Part shown: piece by piece, positions 53,978 to 63,508 of the stretch
How the letters are laid out: every line of letters begins with the position of its first letter
Position numbering within the stretch: position 1 is the first letter of the stretch
DNA from: Nocardia farcinica
GTDB taxonomy: Bacteria > Actinomycetota > Actinomycetes > Mycobacteriales > Mycobacteriaceae
NCBI RefSeq assembly: GCF_001182745.1
Contig: NZ_LN868939.1
Span: 1,736,001-1,800,000, forward strand
DNA length: 64,000 nucleotides
Reading direction: 5' to 3'
The notes under the pieces: model-generated
The model's database searches: none
What the model saw: only the letters and a program-made list of their open reading frames with translations
What the model was told of the DNA's origin: nothing
Position numbers and translations under genes: made by a program

Positions 53978-55222
53978 TTGAACCGAGAGAGCGCTCGGAC
54001 GGACGCACGTCCGGCCGCTGCCCCCCTGCGAACGGCGCTGGCGTTGCTCGGCCTCTCGGTGCTGGCCCGGCTGCTGTGGATGCTGTTGTCCGACAACGGG
54101 ATGAATCTGGTCGACCTGCACGTCTACGTGGACGGCTCGGCCTCGGTGCTCACCGACCGGCTCTACGACTTCACCTATGCGGAGAAGACGCCCGACTTCC
54201 CGCTGCCCTTCACGTATCCGCCGTTCGCCGCGCTGGTGTTCTCGCCGCTGCACTTCCTGCCCTTCACCGTCATCGCGGTCGGCTGGCTGCTGGCCACGGT
54301 GGCCGCGCTGTACGGGGTGGTGCGGATCTCGCTGGAGTTGCTGCTCGGTCGCGAGCGGTTGCGCGAGCCGGGCTGGCGCACCGCGACGGTGGCCTGGACG
54401 GCGGTCGGGGTGTGGCTGGAGCCGGTGCGCACCACCCTGGACTACGGGCAGGTGAACGTCTTCCTGGTGCTCGGGGCGATGCTCGCGGTGCGCAGCTCGC
54501 GCTGGTGGGTCTCCGGCGGGCTCGTCGGGCTGATCGCCGGTATCAAGCTGACACCGGCGATCACGGGGCTGTACTTCGTGGCGCGCAGGCGCTGGGGCGC
54601 CGCGGTGTTCTCCGCGGTGGCCTTCGGCGGCACCGTGGCAATCAGTTATCTGCTCAACAATCACGAGGCCACCCGCTACTTCGGCACCCTGCTCGGCGAC
54701 GCGGACCGCATCGGACCGGTGGCCTCGGTGTGGAATCAGTCGCTGCGCGGGACGCTGAGCCGGATCCTCGGCTACGACGTGGAGACCGGGCCGATCTGGA
54801 TCGCGGCGGTGCTGCTGGTCGCGGTGCCGGCGTTCTTCGCGTGGCGGGCGCTCGGCCCCGACGACCTGCTCGGCACGCTGCTCGTGGTGCAGCTGTTCGG
54901 GCTGCTGGTCTCGCCGATCTCGTGGTCGCACCACTGGGTGTGGTTGCTGCCGCTGGTGCTGTGGCTGGTGTACGGGCCACTGCGGCAGGCGCCCGGCGCG
55001 CGGGTGCTGGCCGGTTACTGGCTGCTGACCATGCTGGTCGGCGTGCCGTGGGTGCTGTCGTTCTTCCAGCCGACGATCTGGGAGATCTCCCGGCCCGGCC
55101 TGCTGTCCTGGCTGGGTGCGGTGGACGTGCTCGGCGTGCTGGCCTGCTACGTCTGGGTGATCGTGGCGGGCAGGCGCGCGCGGGCCACCGCGCCCGAGCC
55201 GGAGCGGGCCGGGCTGCGCTGA
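53978..55222 (+). CDS. pimE: polyprenol-phosphate-mannose-dependent mannosyltransferase
   Basis: A GT87/GT-C integral membrane enzyme that adds an alpha-1,2-mannose in higher PIM synthesis, using polyprenyl-phosphomannose on the periplasmic side. The 414-residue protein has about ten hydrophobic segments. The first extracytoplasmic loop has the conserved acidic motif NLVDLHVYVDG (Asp46), corresponding to the catalytic Asp of mycobacterial PimE. Context (Rv1158c-like gene upstream, pterin dehydratase downstream) matches Rv1159. The TTG start at 53978 is uncertain. Confidence 0.9.
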   Translation: MNRESARTDARPAAAPLRTALALLGLSVLARLLWMLLSDNGMNLVDLHVYVDGSASVLTDRLYDFTYAEKTPDFPLPFTYPPFAALVFSPLHFLPFTVIAVGWLLATVAALYGVVRISLELLLGRERLREPGWRTATVAWTAVGVWLEPVRTTLDYGQVNVFLVLGAMLAVRSSRWWVSGGLVGLIAGIKLTPAITGLYFVARRRWGAAVFSAVAFGGTVAISYLLNNHEATRYFGTLLGDADRIGPVASVWNQSLRGTLSRILGYDVETGPIWIAAVLLVAVPAFFAWRALGPDDLLGTLLVVQLFGLLVSPISWSHHWVWLLPLVLWLVYGPLRQAPGARVLAGYWLLTMLVGVPWVLSFFQPTIWEISRPGLLSWLGAVDVLGVLACYVWVIVAGRRARATAPEPERAGLR

Positions 55223-55510
55223 CTAGCGCGCGAGTTCGTCGATCTGCCGGGCGAGATCGATGTCGCGACCGGTGAGTCCGCCGGCGGAATGGGTGGACAA
55301 GGTGAAGGTGACGGTGCGCCAGCGGATGTCGATGTCGGGGTGGTGGCCGGCCCGCTCGGCGGCCTCGGCGACCCGGTCGACCAGGGCGATGGCGGCGGGG
55401 AAGGACTCGGCCTGCACGGTGCGGGAGATCTCGTCGCCGGAGCGCGTCCAGTCGGGCAGGTCCTGCAGCGCGGTGGCGATCTGTTCGTCGGAGAGCAGCT
55501 CGGTGGTCAT
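55223..55510 (-). CDS. 4a-hydroxytetrahydrobiopterin dehydratase (PCD)
   Basis: A 95-residue protein: LSDEQIATALQDLPDWTRSG, then AEAAERAGHHPDIDIRWRTV and TFTLSTHSAGGLTGRDIDLA, with the catalytic pattern AGHHPDI...STHSAGGLT. It corresponds to Rv1159A. Its stop directly abuts the pimE stop, with no spacer. Confidence 0.95.
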   Translation of the reverse strand: MTTELLSDEQIATALQDLPDWTRSGDEISRTVQAESFPAAIALVDRVAEAAERAGHHPDIDIRWRTVTFTLSTHSAGGLTGRDIDLARQIDELAR

Positions 55511-55563
55511 GTACCGGTACTACCCGATCGAGGCGGGAGACACCGGCCCATCGCCGCGCGGGC

Positions 55564-55740
55564 CTATGCCGCGCGTGCCTGCTTGAGCGCCTTCTTCAGA
55601 TCCTTGCCGCACACGCCCGCGGCCTCGGCCTTCTTCATCCGCATGATGACGACAGGGCATTTCACGCAGCGCGTCTTCTTACGGCAGCACTTCTTCTTCG
55701 GTTTGAGGCTGGAAACCTTCTTCGCCTTGACCTTGCCCAT
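55564..55740 (-). CDS. 58-residue Lys/Cys-rich protein behind an iron box
   Basis: The protein begins [20 protein letters not shown], continues [20 protein letters not shown] and ends with an Arg/Lys/Ala helix. Five Cys (CC, C-x2-C, VC) and 19 Lys/Arg suggest metal and nucleic-acid binding. The start codon (55738-55740) directly abuts an inverted repeat matching the IdeR/DtxR box at 15 of 19 positions, so the gene is probably leaderless and iron-repressed. It is too short for most gene callers. No homologue was recognised. Confidence 0.7.
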   Translation of the reverse strand: MGKVKAKKVSSLKPKKKCCRKKTRCVKCPVVIMRMKKAEAAGVCGKDLKKALKQARAA

Positions 55741-55759
55741 ATTGGTTAGCGTAACCTAA
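55741..55759 (-). promoter_or_regulatory. IdeR/DtxR-type iron box
   Basis: ATTGGTTAGCGTAACCTAA against the consensus TTAGGTTAGGCTAACCTAA has 15 of 19 matches, including perfect GGTTA and TAACC arms. Its position overlaps the expected promoter of the small Cys-rich gene, as in iron-repressed mycobacterial genes. It is also 133 bases upstream of typA on the other strand. Confidence 0.65.
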
Positions 55760-55892
55760 CTCGTGGCTGGGGAATGCGGGCCCTCGGATTGCCGGTAGTG
55801 TGTGCGATGGCCGCGATGCCCGGTGAGTTTCCATTCTCCACCTGTTTGCAGGGGTCGGCCGGCACCAATACCTATCAGCAGGAGGATCCAGC

Positions 55893-57791
55893 GTGTCGTC
55901 TGCACGCGATTTTCGCAACGTCGCCATCGTGGCGCACGTCGACCACGGTAAGACGACACTTGTCGACGCCATGCTCCGCCAGTCCGGCGCCTTCGCCGAA
56001 CGCGCCGAACCCGTCGACCGGGTGATGGACTCCGGTGATCTCGAGCGCGAGAAGGGCATCACCATTCTCGCCAAGAACACCGCGGTGCACCGGCACCACC
56101 CGGACGGCTCGGTCACCGTCATCAACGTCATCGACACCCCGGGGCACGCCGATTTCGGCGGCGAGGTCGAGCGCGGCCTGTCCATGGTCGACGGCGTCGT
56201 GCTGCTCGTGGACGCCTCCGAGGGGCCGCTGCCGCAGACCCGCTTCGTGCTGCGCAAGGCGCTGGCCGCCTCGCTGCCGGTGATCCTGGTGGTCAACAAG
56301 ACCGACCGCCCCGACGCCCGCATCGCCGAGGTCGTCGAGGAGAGCCACGATCTGCTGCTCGACCTGGCCTCCGACCTCGACGACGAGGCCGCCGAAGCCG
56401 CCGAGCTGGCCCTGGACCTGCCGGTCCTCTACGCCTCCGGCCGCGAGGGCAAGGCCTCCACCGAGCGCCCCGAGAACGGCAACGCCCCCGACGCCCCGAA
56501 CCTGGACGCGCTGTTCGACGTGCTGCTGAAGCACGTGCCCGCGCCCAAGGGCGACGCGCAGGCGCCGCTGCAGGCCCATGTCACCAACCTCGACGCCTCG
56601 CCGTTCCTGGGCAGGCTGGCGCTGGTCCGCATCCACAACGGCACCCTGAAGAAGGGGCAGAACGTGGCGTGGATGAGTGCCGAGGGCACCACGACGGTGA
56701 AGATCACCGAGCTGCTCGCCACCGTCGGCGTGGAGCGCAACCCGGCGGAGGAGGCCGAGGCCGGCGACATCGTCGCCGTGGCGGGCATCCCGGACATCAT
56801 GATCGGCGACACCCTCGCCGACCCGGACAACCCGGTCGCGCTGCCCCGCATCACCGTCGACGAGCCCGCCATCTCGGTGACCATCGGCATCAACACCTCG
56901 CCGCTGGCCGGCCGCAACGGCGGCACCAAGCTCACCGCCCGGCTGCTCAAGGCGCGCCTGGACCAGGAGCTGGTCGGCAACGTCTCGCTGCGGGTGCTCA
57001 ACACCGACCGCCCCGACACCTGGGAGGTGCAGGGCCGCGGTGAGCTGGCGCTGGCGATCCTGGTGGAGACCATGCGCCGGGAAGGCTTCGAGCTCACCGT
57101 CGGCAAGCCGCAGGTGGTCACCCGGATGGTCGACGGCAAGGTGCACGAGCCGTTCGAGGAACTGACCATCGACGTGCCCGAGGAGCACCTGGGCGCGGTC
57201 ACCCAGCTGCTGGCCGCCCGCAAGGGCAAGATGGTGCAGATGACCAATCAGGGTCACGGCTGGGTGCGGATGGAGTTCATCGTGCCCTCGCGCGGCCTGA
57301 TCGGCTTCCGCACCGACTTCCTCACCGAGACCCGCGGCACCGGCATCGCCAACGCCGTCGCGCACGGCTACGCGCCGTGGGCGGGCGAGATCCGCTCCCG
57401 GCACACCGGCTCGCTGGTGTCCGACCGCGCGGGCAGCGTCACCGCCTACGCGATGTTGCAGCTGGCCGACCGCGGCACTTTCTTCGTGGAGCCGGGCGCG
57501 GAGACCTACGAGGGCATGGTCGTCGGCATCAATCCGCGCGCGGAAGACCTCGACATCAACGTCACCCGCGAGAAGAAGCTGACCAACATGCGCTCCTCCA
57601 CCGGTGACGTGCTCGAGACCCTGGCGCGGCCGCTGGTGCTGGATCTGGAAGGCGCGCTGGAGTTCTGCGCGGCCGACGAGTGCGTCGAGGTCGGCCCCGA
57701 CGTGGTGCGGGTGCGCAAGGTCATCCTCAACGCCAACGAGCGCGCCCGCGAGCTGTCGCGGCGGAAGGCACGGGACCGGGCCGCGTTGTAG
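55893..57791 (+). CDS. typA: translational GTPase TypA/BipA
   Basis: A ribosome-associated GTPase of the EF-G class. The 632-residue protein has the G1 motif AHVDHGKTT (14-22), G2/switch region [13 protein letters not shown]3 [13 protein letters not shown]4 NKTDRPDAR, then beta-barrel and EF-G-like domains and the C-terminal TypA domain ([19 protein letters not shown]). GTG 55893 is preceded by GGAGG. The order typA-lpqW-mshB matches Rv1165-Rv1166-Rv1170. Confidence 0.97.
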   Translation: MSSARDFRNVAIVAHVDHGKTTLVDAMLRQSGAFAERAEPVDRVMDSGDLEREKGITILAKNTAVHRHHPDGSVTVINVIDTPGHADFGGEVERGLSMVDGVVLLVDASEGPLPQTRFVLRKALAASLPVILVVNKTDRPDARIAEVVEESHDLLLDLASDLDDEAAEAAELALDLPVLYASGREGKASTERPENGNAPDAPNLDALFDVLLKHVPAPKGDAQAPLQAHVTNLDASPFLGRLALVRIHNGTLKKGQNVAWMSAEGTTTVKITELLATVGVERNPAEEAEAGDIVAVAGIPDIMIGDTLADPDNPVALPRITVDEPAISVTIGINTSPLAGRNGGTKLTARLLKARLDQELVGNVSLRVLNTDRPDTWEVQGRGELALAILVETMRREGFELTVGKPQVVTRMVDGKVHEPFEELTIDVPEEHLGAVTQLLAARKGKMVQMTNQGHGWVRMEFIVPSRGLIGFRTDFLTETRGTGIANAVAHGYAPWAGEIRSRHTGSLVSDRAGSVTAYAMLQLADRGTFFVEPGAETYEGMVVGINPRAEDLDINVTREKKLTNMRSSTGDVLETLARPLVLDLEGALEFCAADECVEVGPDVVRVRKVILNANERARELSRRKARDRAAL

Positions 57792-57801
57792 AGTGCGGGA
57801 C

Positions 57802-59574
57802 GTGAATTCGGGGGCGAGACGACGCGCGATGCTGCGCGTGCTGCAGATCCTGCTGGCGGCCTCCGTCCTGGTGGTGGCCGGATGCACCGCGAATCCGCCC
57901 CCGCCGATCGAGAGCACCGACAGCCCGAAGACGACACCGGCCAAACCGGGCAAGAACACCGTCGTGGTGGCGATCGACGACATCGGCATCGGGTTCAACC
58001 CGCATCTGCGCGCCGATCAGTCGCCCGCCACCTCGGCGGTCAGCGCCATGGTGCTGCCCAGCCCGTTCCGCCCGGTGCCGGATCCGGCGGTACCGGGTGC
58101 GACGCAGTGGGTGCCGGACACAGCGCTGGTGTCGGCGGCCGAGGTCACCGCGCAGGAGCCGTTCACCATCACCTACACGCTGCGCAACCAGGCCAACTGG
58201 TCCGACGGCGCACCCATCGCCGCGGAGGACTTCCGGTTCCTGTGGCAGCAGATGATCACCCAGCCCGGGGTGGTGGATTCGGCGGCCTACCGGCTGATCT
58301 CCGATGTCAGCTCCTCCGGCGGCGGCAAGACGGTGACGGTCGTGCTGACCCAGCCGTATCCGGCGTGGCGGGAACTGTTCGCCAACCTGCTGCCCTCGCA
58401 CCTGATCAAGGACCAGCCGGGCGGGTTCGTCAACGGGCTGGCCGAGGGCATTCCGGTCTCCGGCGGCAACTTCTCGATCAAGTCGGTGGACCCCGGCCGC
58501 GACGAGATCCTGCTCGAACGCAACGACCGCTACTGGGGCACCCCGGCCGCGCCGGACCAGATCCTGTTGCGGCGCGGCGGGACTCCCGCGCAGCTGGCCG
58601 ACTCGCTGCGCACCGGCGACGCCCAGATGGCGCTGGTGCACGGTGGCGTCGCCACCCAGGCGCAGCTGGCGGCGATCCCGTCGGTGCGGACCGCGATCAT
58701 GCCGCAGTCGCGCACGTTGCAGCTGGTGCTCAACGGCCGCAACCCGGACCTGGCCGACCCGCGGGTGCGTCGCGGCGTGCTGGCGCTGCTCGATCCGGCG
58801 CTGCTGGCGACGGTGGGCGCGCAGACCGGCGGCTGGGTGGAACCGGTACGCGCCCAGATCCTCTCGCCCTCCGACCCCGGCTACACCCCCACCCAGCCGC
58901 CGCGGCCGAGCCCGGAGGAGGCGTTCGCGCTGCTGGCCGAGGCCGGGTTCGCGCGGGCGCCGGAGCCGCCGCAGGCGGTCTCGCCGACCTCACCCGCGCC
59001 GCAGCCGCGTCCGCTGGCCCGTGACGGCCGGTCGCTGGCGGTGCGGATCGGGGCCGTGGTGGGCGATGCCACCGCGCACGCCGTCGCCAGCACCGCCGCC
59101 GACCAACTGCGCAGCGCGGGCATCGATGCGAGCGTGCGCACCCTCACCGCCGACGCGCTCTACGGCAAGGAACTGGTCGACGGCGGCGTGGACGCCGTCG
59201 TCGGCTGGGAGGTCGCCGGCGGTGATCCGGCCACCGTGCTGGCCTCGCGGTACGGCTGCCCGCCCAGCGGCGCGCCGGTGCCGGACGGCGAGGCGGAGGC
59301 GGTGCTGGAGGCGGCGCGCCGGGCGCCGAGCAATCTGTCCGGACTGTGCGACGTGGCGTTGCAGCCCGCCATCGACGCGGCCCTGCGCGGCATCGATGTG
59401 CCCAAGGTGCTCGCCGACGCGGAACCGGCGCTGTGGGGCCTGTCGACGGTGCTGCCGATCGTGCAGGACAACCTGGTGGCCGCCGCCGGGCCCGGCGTCG
59501 ACGGCGCCGCGCTGAACGGAGCGATCCAGGTCGGCATCTTCGGGGACGCGGCGATGTGGCGGAGGATCCCGTGA
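57802..59574 (+). CDS. lpqW: LpqW-like lipoprotein, ABC-transporter substrate-binding fold
   Basis: A 590-residue lipoprotein. The signal peptide ends in the lipobox VVAGC with the lipidated Cys at about residue 28. The mature part is a peptide/nickel-type substrate-binding protein (ITYTLRNQANWSDGAPIAAE, DFRFLWQQMITQPG, RNDRYWGTPAAPDQILLRRG). In mycobacteria LpqW controls flux from PIM to lipoarabinomannan at the step involving PimE, fitting the nearby pimE. GTG 57802 lies ten bases after the typA stop. The stop overlaps the mshB start. Confidence 0.92.
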   Translation: MNSGARRRAMLRVLQILLAASVLVVAGCTANPPPPIESTDSPKTTPAKPGKNTVVVAIDDIGIGFNPHLRADQSPATSAVSAMVLPSPFRPVPDPAVPGATQWVPDTALVSAAEVTAQEPFTITYTLRNQANWSDGAPIAAEDFRFLWQQMITQPGVVDSAAYRLISDVSSSGGGKTVTVVLTQPYPAWRELFANLLPSHLIKDQPGGFVNGLAEGIPVSGGNFSIKSVDPGRDEILLERNDRYWGTPAAPDQILLRRGGTPAQLADSLRTGDAQMALVHGGVATQAQLAAIPSVRTAIMPQSRTLQLVLNGRNPDLADPRVRRGVLALLDPALLATVGAQTGGWVEPVRAQILSPSDPGYTPTQPPRPSPEEAFALLAEAGFARAPEPPQAVSPTSPAPQPRPLARDGRSLAVRIGAVVGDATAHAVASTAADQLRSAGIDASVRTLTADALYGKELVDGGVDAVVGWEVAGGDPATVLASRYGCPPSGAPVPDGEAEAVLEAARRAPSNLSGLCDVALQPAIDAALRGIDVPKVLADAEPALWGLSTVLPIVQDNLVAAAGPGVDGAALNGAIQVGIFGDAAMWRRIP

Positions 59575-60467
59575 GTACGGCGACCGGCGGGCTGCTGCTG
59601 GTGCACGCGCACCCCGACGACGAGACCATCACCACCGGTGGCACCATCGCCCGCTACCGCGCCCGCGGCGTCCCGGTGACCGTGGTGACCTGCACGCTCG
59701 GCGAAGAGGGCGAGGTCATCGGCGAGCAGTGGGCGCAGCTGGCCGCGGATCGGGCCGACCAGCTGGGCGGCTACCGCATCCTCGAACTCACCAGGGCGCT
59801 CGACGCGTTGGACGCCGGACCGCCGCGGTTCCTCGGCGGTGCCGGGCGGTGGCGCGACTCGGGGATGGCGGGCACCCCGTCGGCCGAGCATCCGCGCGCC
59901 TTCGTCAACTCCGGTCCGGAGGCGGTCGAGGCACTCGTCGAGGTGCTGCTCGACCTGCGGCCGCGGGTGGTGGTGGGGTACGACCCGAACGGCGGCTACG
60001 GCCATCCCGACCACATCCGCGCGCACCGGGTGACCACCGAGGCGGTGCGGGCAGCCGCCGAGCGCGGCTGGGACGTGCCGAAGTTCTACTGGACCGTCAC
60101 CGACGCCGACATGCTGCGCCTGCACACCGAGGCACTCGCCCGGCGCACCGCCGCGGGCCTGCCGGGCGCACTGCCGCGCGGCTGGCGGCTGCCCGCGGCG
60201 GACGAGCTGGCCTGCGTCGCCAGCGACACCGTCACCACCACCGTCGACGTCGCGGAGGTGCTGGCGGCCAAGCGGGCCGCGCTGCGCGCGCACGCCACCC
60301 AGATCACCGTCGCGCCCTCGGGCCGGGAGTTCGCGCTGTCGAACAACATCGCCCAGCCGGTGCTGCCCGAGGAGCACTACGTGCTGGTGCGCGGCAGGCG
60401 CGGTCCCGCCGGGCCGGACGGGCGCGAACACGATCTGTTCGCCGGGCTGGACGGCGACGCCGCCTAG
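59571..60467 (+). CDS. mshB: GlcNAc-Ins deacetylase of mycothiol synthesis
   Basis: Removes the acetyl group from 1-O-(2-acetamido-glucopyranosyl)-inositol, the second committed step of mycothiol synthesis. The 298-residue protein has the zinc motif HAHPDDE (residues 12-18), the later GHPDHIRAHR-type motif (GYGHPDHIRAHRVTTEAV) and the conserved NSGPEAVEAL. GTG 59571 overlaps the lpqW stop as GTGA, so the two are co-translated. Confidence 0.96.
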   Translation: MSTATGGLLLVHAHPDDETITTGGTIARYRARGVPVTVVTCTLGEEGEVIGEQWAQLAADRADQLGGYRILELTRALDALDAGPPRFLGGAGRWRDSGMAGTPSAEHPRAFVNSGPEAVEALVEVLLDLRPRVVVGYDPNGGYGHPDHIRAHRVTTEAVRAAAERGWDVPKFYWTVTDADMLRLHTEALARRTAAGLPGALPRGWRLPAADELACVASDTVTTTVDVAEVLAAKRAALRAHATQITVAPSGREFALSNNIAQPVLPEEHYVLVRGRRGPAGPDGREHDLFAGLDGDAA

Positions 60468-60477
60468 ACTCCATGAC

Positions 60478-60636
60478 GTGTACAACTGGGATCTCCAGAA
60501 CGCCATCGTGGCCTTCGTCGACAGCCTGCGCCCGAGCGCGCAGCAGCAGCACGAGCTGTACATGTCGGTGCTCTACGCGTTCGTCGACATGCAGAGCCAT
60601 CTGTTGACGCTGCTCGGCTACCCGCCGGTGCCGTGA
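60478..60636 (+). CDS. 52-residue conserved small protein
   Basis: Reads MYNWDLQNAIVAFVDSLRPS, AQQQHELYMSVLYAFVDMQS and HLLTLLGYPPVP, two amphipathic helices rich in aromatic residues. GTG 60478 lies ten bases after mshB. The stop overlaps the next start (GTGA), placing it firmly in the mshB operon. It is too short for many callers. Function is unknown. Confidence 0.65.
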   Translation: MYNWDLQNAIVAFVDSLRPSAQQQHELYMSVLYAFVDMQSHLLTLLGYPPVP

Positions 60637-61115
60637 CGGCCCTCGACAAGCGCGCCGATGCGCCGGCCGAACCCACCCGCATCGGCGCGATCGCCCGCGT
60701 GGGCACGATGGTGGTGTTGATCCTGGCGGCGCTGTTCACACTCGCGGTCGAAGTGCTGTATCTGCCGATCTACCTGGGCAGTTCGCAGCTGGCCGGCGCG
60801 GGACCGGAGCTGGTCGCGGCGCCGCTGGCGGCGCAGCCGGGGTCGGGAGCGGTCCCGGTGCCGATCACGGCGGTGCTCGCCGCGGTCGTCAACATCGCGC
60901 TGGTGGCGGCCATGCGCACGCTCACCGACAGCGTCCGGGTGGCGATGCTGCCGGTGATGGCGTGGACGCTCGGGTTCCTGGTGTGCACGTTCCCCGGGCC
61001 CGGCGGCGACCTGGTGCTCATGAGCGAATGGCCGACCCTGCTGCTGCTCGTCTGCGGTGTGGGCGCGCCGCTGATCTACGTGTTCCAGCGGGCGACGGGG
61101 GTCGCGGGGCGTTGA
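60633..61115 (+). CDS. small membrane protein, Rv1171-like
   Basis: A 160-residue protein with four hydrophobic segments (about 22-50, 76-92, 105-121, 133-150) and a charged N-terminus. It lies between mshB and fbiC, where M. tuberculosis has Rv1171. GTG 60633 is coupled to the small upstream gene. Function is unknown. Confidence 0.8.
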   Translation: MTALDKRADAPAEPTRIGAIARVGTMVVLILAALFTLAVEVLYLPIYLGSSQLAGAGPELVAAPLAAQPGSGAVPVPITAVLAAVVNIALVAAMRTLTDSVRVAMLPVMAWTLGFLVCTFPGPGGDLVLMSEWPTLLLLVCGVGAPLIYVFQRATGVAGR

Positions 61116-61175
61116 GCGCGTGAGGGTGCCGCTCGGCGACGGCATCGGTCGTCGCCGGCGCGCGAACCCGCTTCG

Positions 61176-62819
61176 TCAGCCCGGGTTCCGCGCGGTGGCT
61201 CCGCCCGGTCCCGACCTCGACCGGCCCGGCGCGGTTCCCTCGACGTGGGTCGGATCGTCCCGGCTCCCGAGCGCGCCCGGTGTCGCGGCCTCGATGATCG
61301 CCCACGCCCGGGCGAGCGGGACGTCGACGACCTGGTAGGCCTTCTTGCCGGCCGCCGTGGCGGCGACCACGGTGGCGATCCCGGCCCGGCGTTGCCAGAA
61401 GGTCTGGCGCACCGTCCAGCCGATGATGCCCGGCGCTTCGAGGCAGTCGCGGTCGCGGTCGAGGGAACCGGATCGGGTGATGAGCCAGGCCGGGCCGGTA
61501 CCGGAGCGGGGGAGCACGGTGTGCCCGAGCCCGCGATACCGATCCTCCGCCAAGGCCAGCGCGAGGAGGAAGAGCACGGCGGGCACCAGCCACCACCAGG
61601 CCCCGGCCGCCCAGCCGAAGGTCGGCAGGGCGAACAGCGCCGCCGCCAGTCCGGCGACCGGAGCGATCGCGCGCACGTAGCGACGGCGGCGGGCCACGGG
61701 GCCGTGCGGGGTGAGCGGCGCCGACAACTGCGCCGTGCCGGGCGATGCCACCTCCGGTGCGGGCGTTTTCGCCGGGGCAGCGGGCGTCTCGGCCGACATC
61801 GTCGACAGGTGCCTGCTGCCCAGCAGTTCGGCCAGGGTGCGTTCGACCGCCGCGCGCGGCGCCTGCGGCAGGATCTTCTGGCGCGGGTTCTCGCCCACCA
61901 TGATGGCTTCGAGTTCGGCCGCGCCCGCCAGCCGCAGCAGTAGCGGCTCGTTCACGGTGGCGCCGCGGAATCGGGCCAGGTCCAGGGTGATCTGGCGGGT
62001 GGTGAACAGCCCGTGGCTCAGGTGCAGGGTGCGGCCGGTGTCGAGCACCCGCAGGCCGAAATAGGTGCTCAGGTAGCGGGCGCAGGCGGCCAGGCTGACC
62101 AGCACGACCACGCAGGCCAGCACCGCGAGTCCGATCAGCACGACGACGGCGACGGCGCGGCCCTCCACCGCGTGCGCGGTCTCGGAGGTGATCACCACCT
62201 CGCCGAGGCCGAACTGGAAGGCCAGGCCGACGATCGGCGCGACGACGGCGAATCCGGTCAGCGACAGCGGCGCGTACCGCACCCAGGCGGGCTGCCAGTG
62301 CCCGATCTCGCGGCCCTGCGGCGCGCGGGTCGTCGGCACGGCCGAATCACCTTCGGCGGGAACCTGTTCGGCGGTGTGCGCGAGCAGTTCGGCGCGCAAC
62401 GCGGGTGCGGTTCCGGCGGCCAGCGAGTCGAGCCGGAACTTCTCGCCGCTGTCGGCGGCCTGCCCGGTGCCGACGACCACCACGGCCAGCCCGAGCACCC
62501 GGTGCAGCAGGTCGGCTTCGATGTCGACCGAGCGGATGCGCGACCGCGGCACCGACAGCGTGCGGCGTTGCAGCAGCCCGGTGCGCAACTCGACATGCGT
62601 CGGCCCGACCCGGTAGGTGGTGGTGAACCAGCGGCTCAGCGCGTATCCGACGATCAGCGCCAGCGGCACCAGGCTCCAGCCGTGGTTGCCGCTGCTCGTG
62701 CCGAGGATGACCGAACCGATCAACACCGGGATGAACTTGACGACCTCGTTCACCGGATGCACCAACAGCATTCGCCGATCCAACCGCGACCACGGCCGAT
62801 CGGTCTGCGGTGCGTTCAC
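61176..62819 (-). CDS. PH-domain (bPH2, YdbT-like) membrane protein
   Basis: A 547-residue protein with several transmembrane pairs (residues 20-60, 195-260, 410-445). Three bacterial PH-like domains follow the hydrophobic pairs: TYRVGPTHVELRTGLLQRRT, LSVPRSRIRSVDIEADLLHR; YFGLRVLDTGRTLHLSHGLF; and a degenerate C-terminal one. GTG 62819 overlaps the stop of the upstream PH-domain gene (GTGA), the YdbS-YdbT arrangement. Function is unknown. Confidence 0.88.
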   Translation of the reverse strand: MNAPQTDRPWSRLDRRMLLVHPVNEVVKFIPVLIGSVILGTSSGNHGWSLVPLALIVGYALSRWFTTTYRVGPTHVELRTGLLQRRTLSVPRSRIRSVDIEADLLHRVLGLAVVVVGTGQAADSGEKFRLDSLAAGTAPALRAELLAHTAEQVPAEGDSAVPTTRAPQGREIGHWQPAWVRYAPLSLTGFAVVAPIVGLAFQFGLGEVVITSETAHAVEGRAVAVVVLIGLAVLACVVVLVSLAACARYLSTYFGLRVLDTGRTLHLSHGLFTTRQITLDLARFRGATVNEPLLLRLAGAAELEAIMVGENPRQKILPQAPRAAVERTLAELLGSRHLSTMSAETPAAPAKTPAPEVASPGTAQLSAPLTPHGPVARRRRYVRAIAPVAGLAAALFALPTFGWAAGAWWWLVPAVLFLLALALAEDRYRGLGHTVLPRSGTGPAWLITRSGSLDRDRDCLEAPGIIGWTVRQTFWQRRAGIATVVAATAAGKKAYQVVDVPLARAWAIIEAATPGALGSRDDPTHVEGTAPGRSRSGPGGATARNPG

Positions 62820-63322
62820 GTCGCGTCCCCGCGGTGGCGCGCGGCGATCTCGGTGAGCCTGCGCACCGTCTCCTCGGCCACCGGCAGATCCAGACCGGTG
62901 ATGGTGACCGCCCCGGCGGAGGAGGCGGTCGTGACGGTGACGGTGGCCAGGCCGAGCAGCCGCTCGAGCGGTCCGCGTTCGATGTCGACCGTCTGCACCC
63001 GCGAGATGGGCGCGACCCGGCTCTCCTGGGAGAGCCAGCCGACCCGGGTGTAGACGGCCTCGTCGGTGATCTCCCAGCGGTGCACCGCGTAGCGCCACCA
63101 CGGGACGATCAGCGCGCTGAACACCGCCAGCGCCAGCCCGGCGCAGAGCGCGAGCACCTGCAGTGTGCGCCGCTCCGAATCGACGGCCGCCCAGACGATC
63201 AGCGCGACGAACGGGATCACCCACCCGAGCACCGATTGCGCGGTCCAGAGCAGTTTCGCCCGTGGGCTGGGACGCCAGGCCGGATCGGCCATGATCGTGC
63301 GCGGCTGCGACATGCCTGTCAT
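62816..63322 (-). CDS. PH-domain (bPH2, YdbS-like) membrane protein
   Basis: A 168-residue protein. Two hydrophobic helices (residues 24-48 and 56-78) are followed by a bPH2 domain, WEITDEAVYTRVGWLSQESR, VAPISRVQTVDIERGPLERL, LGLATVTVTTASSAGAVTIT. It is the first gene of a coupled pair. The start is ATG 63322 or ATG 63313. It is divergent from fbiC. Confidence 0.9.
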   Translation of the reverse strand: MTGMSQPRTIMADPAWRPSPRAKLLWTAQSVLGWVIPFVALIVWAAVDSERRTLQVLALCAGLALAVFSALIVPWWRYAVHRWEITDEAVYTRVGWLSQESRVAPISRVQTVDIERGPLERLLGLATVTVTTASSAGAVTITGLDLPVAEETVRRLTEIAARHRGDAT

Positions 63323-63508
63323 CGTCGCACGAGGCCGGAAACCGGCGGGTCGCCCACACGGGTGGAATAGGCCACGCGGCGGCGAGGTTGTGAACGCTCA
63401 CGACGAGTCCGTGACCGGCCGGTCGTGAGCGCCGCCCCCACCCCGGGGATCGGCACCGCTAGGCTCGGTCGGACGCACTGGAGGGAGACAGTCCAGGATG
63501 GTTAGCGC

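Noticed and set aside
55875..57998. Long minus-strand open frame opposite typA
   Set aside because: Antisense of a complete TypA; no start site or motif supports it.
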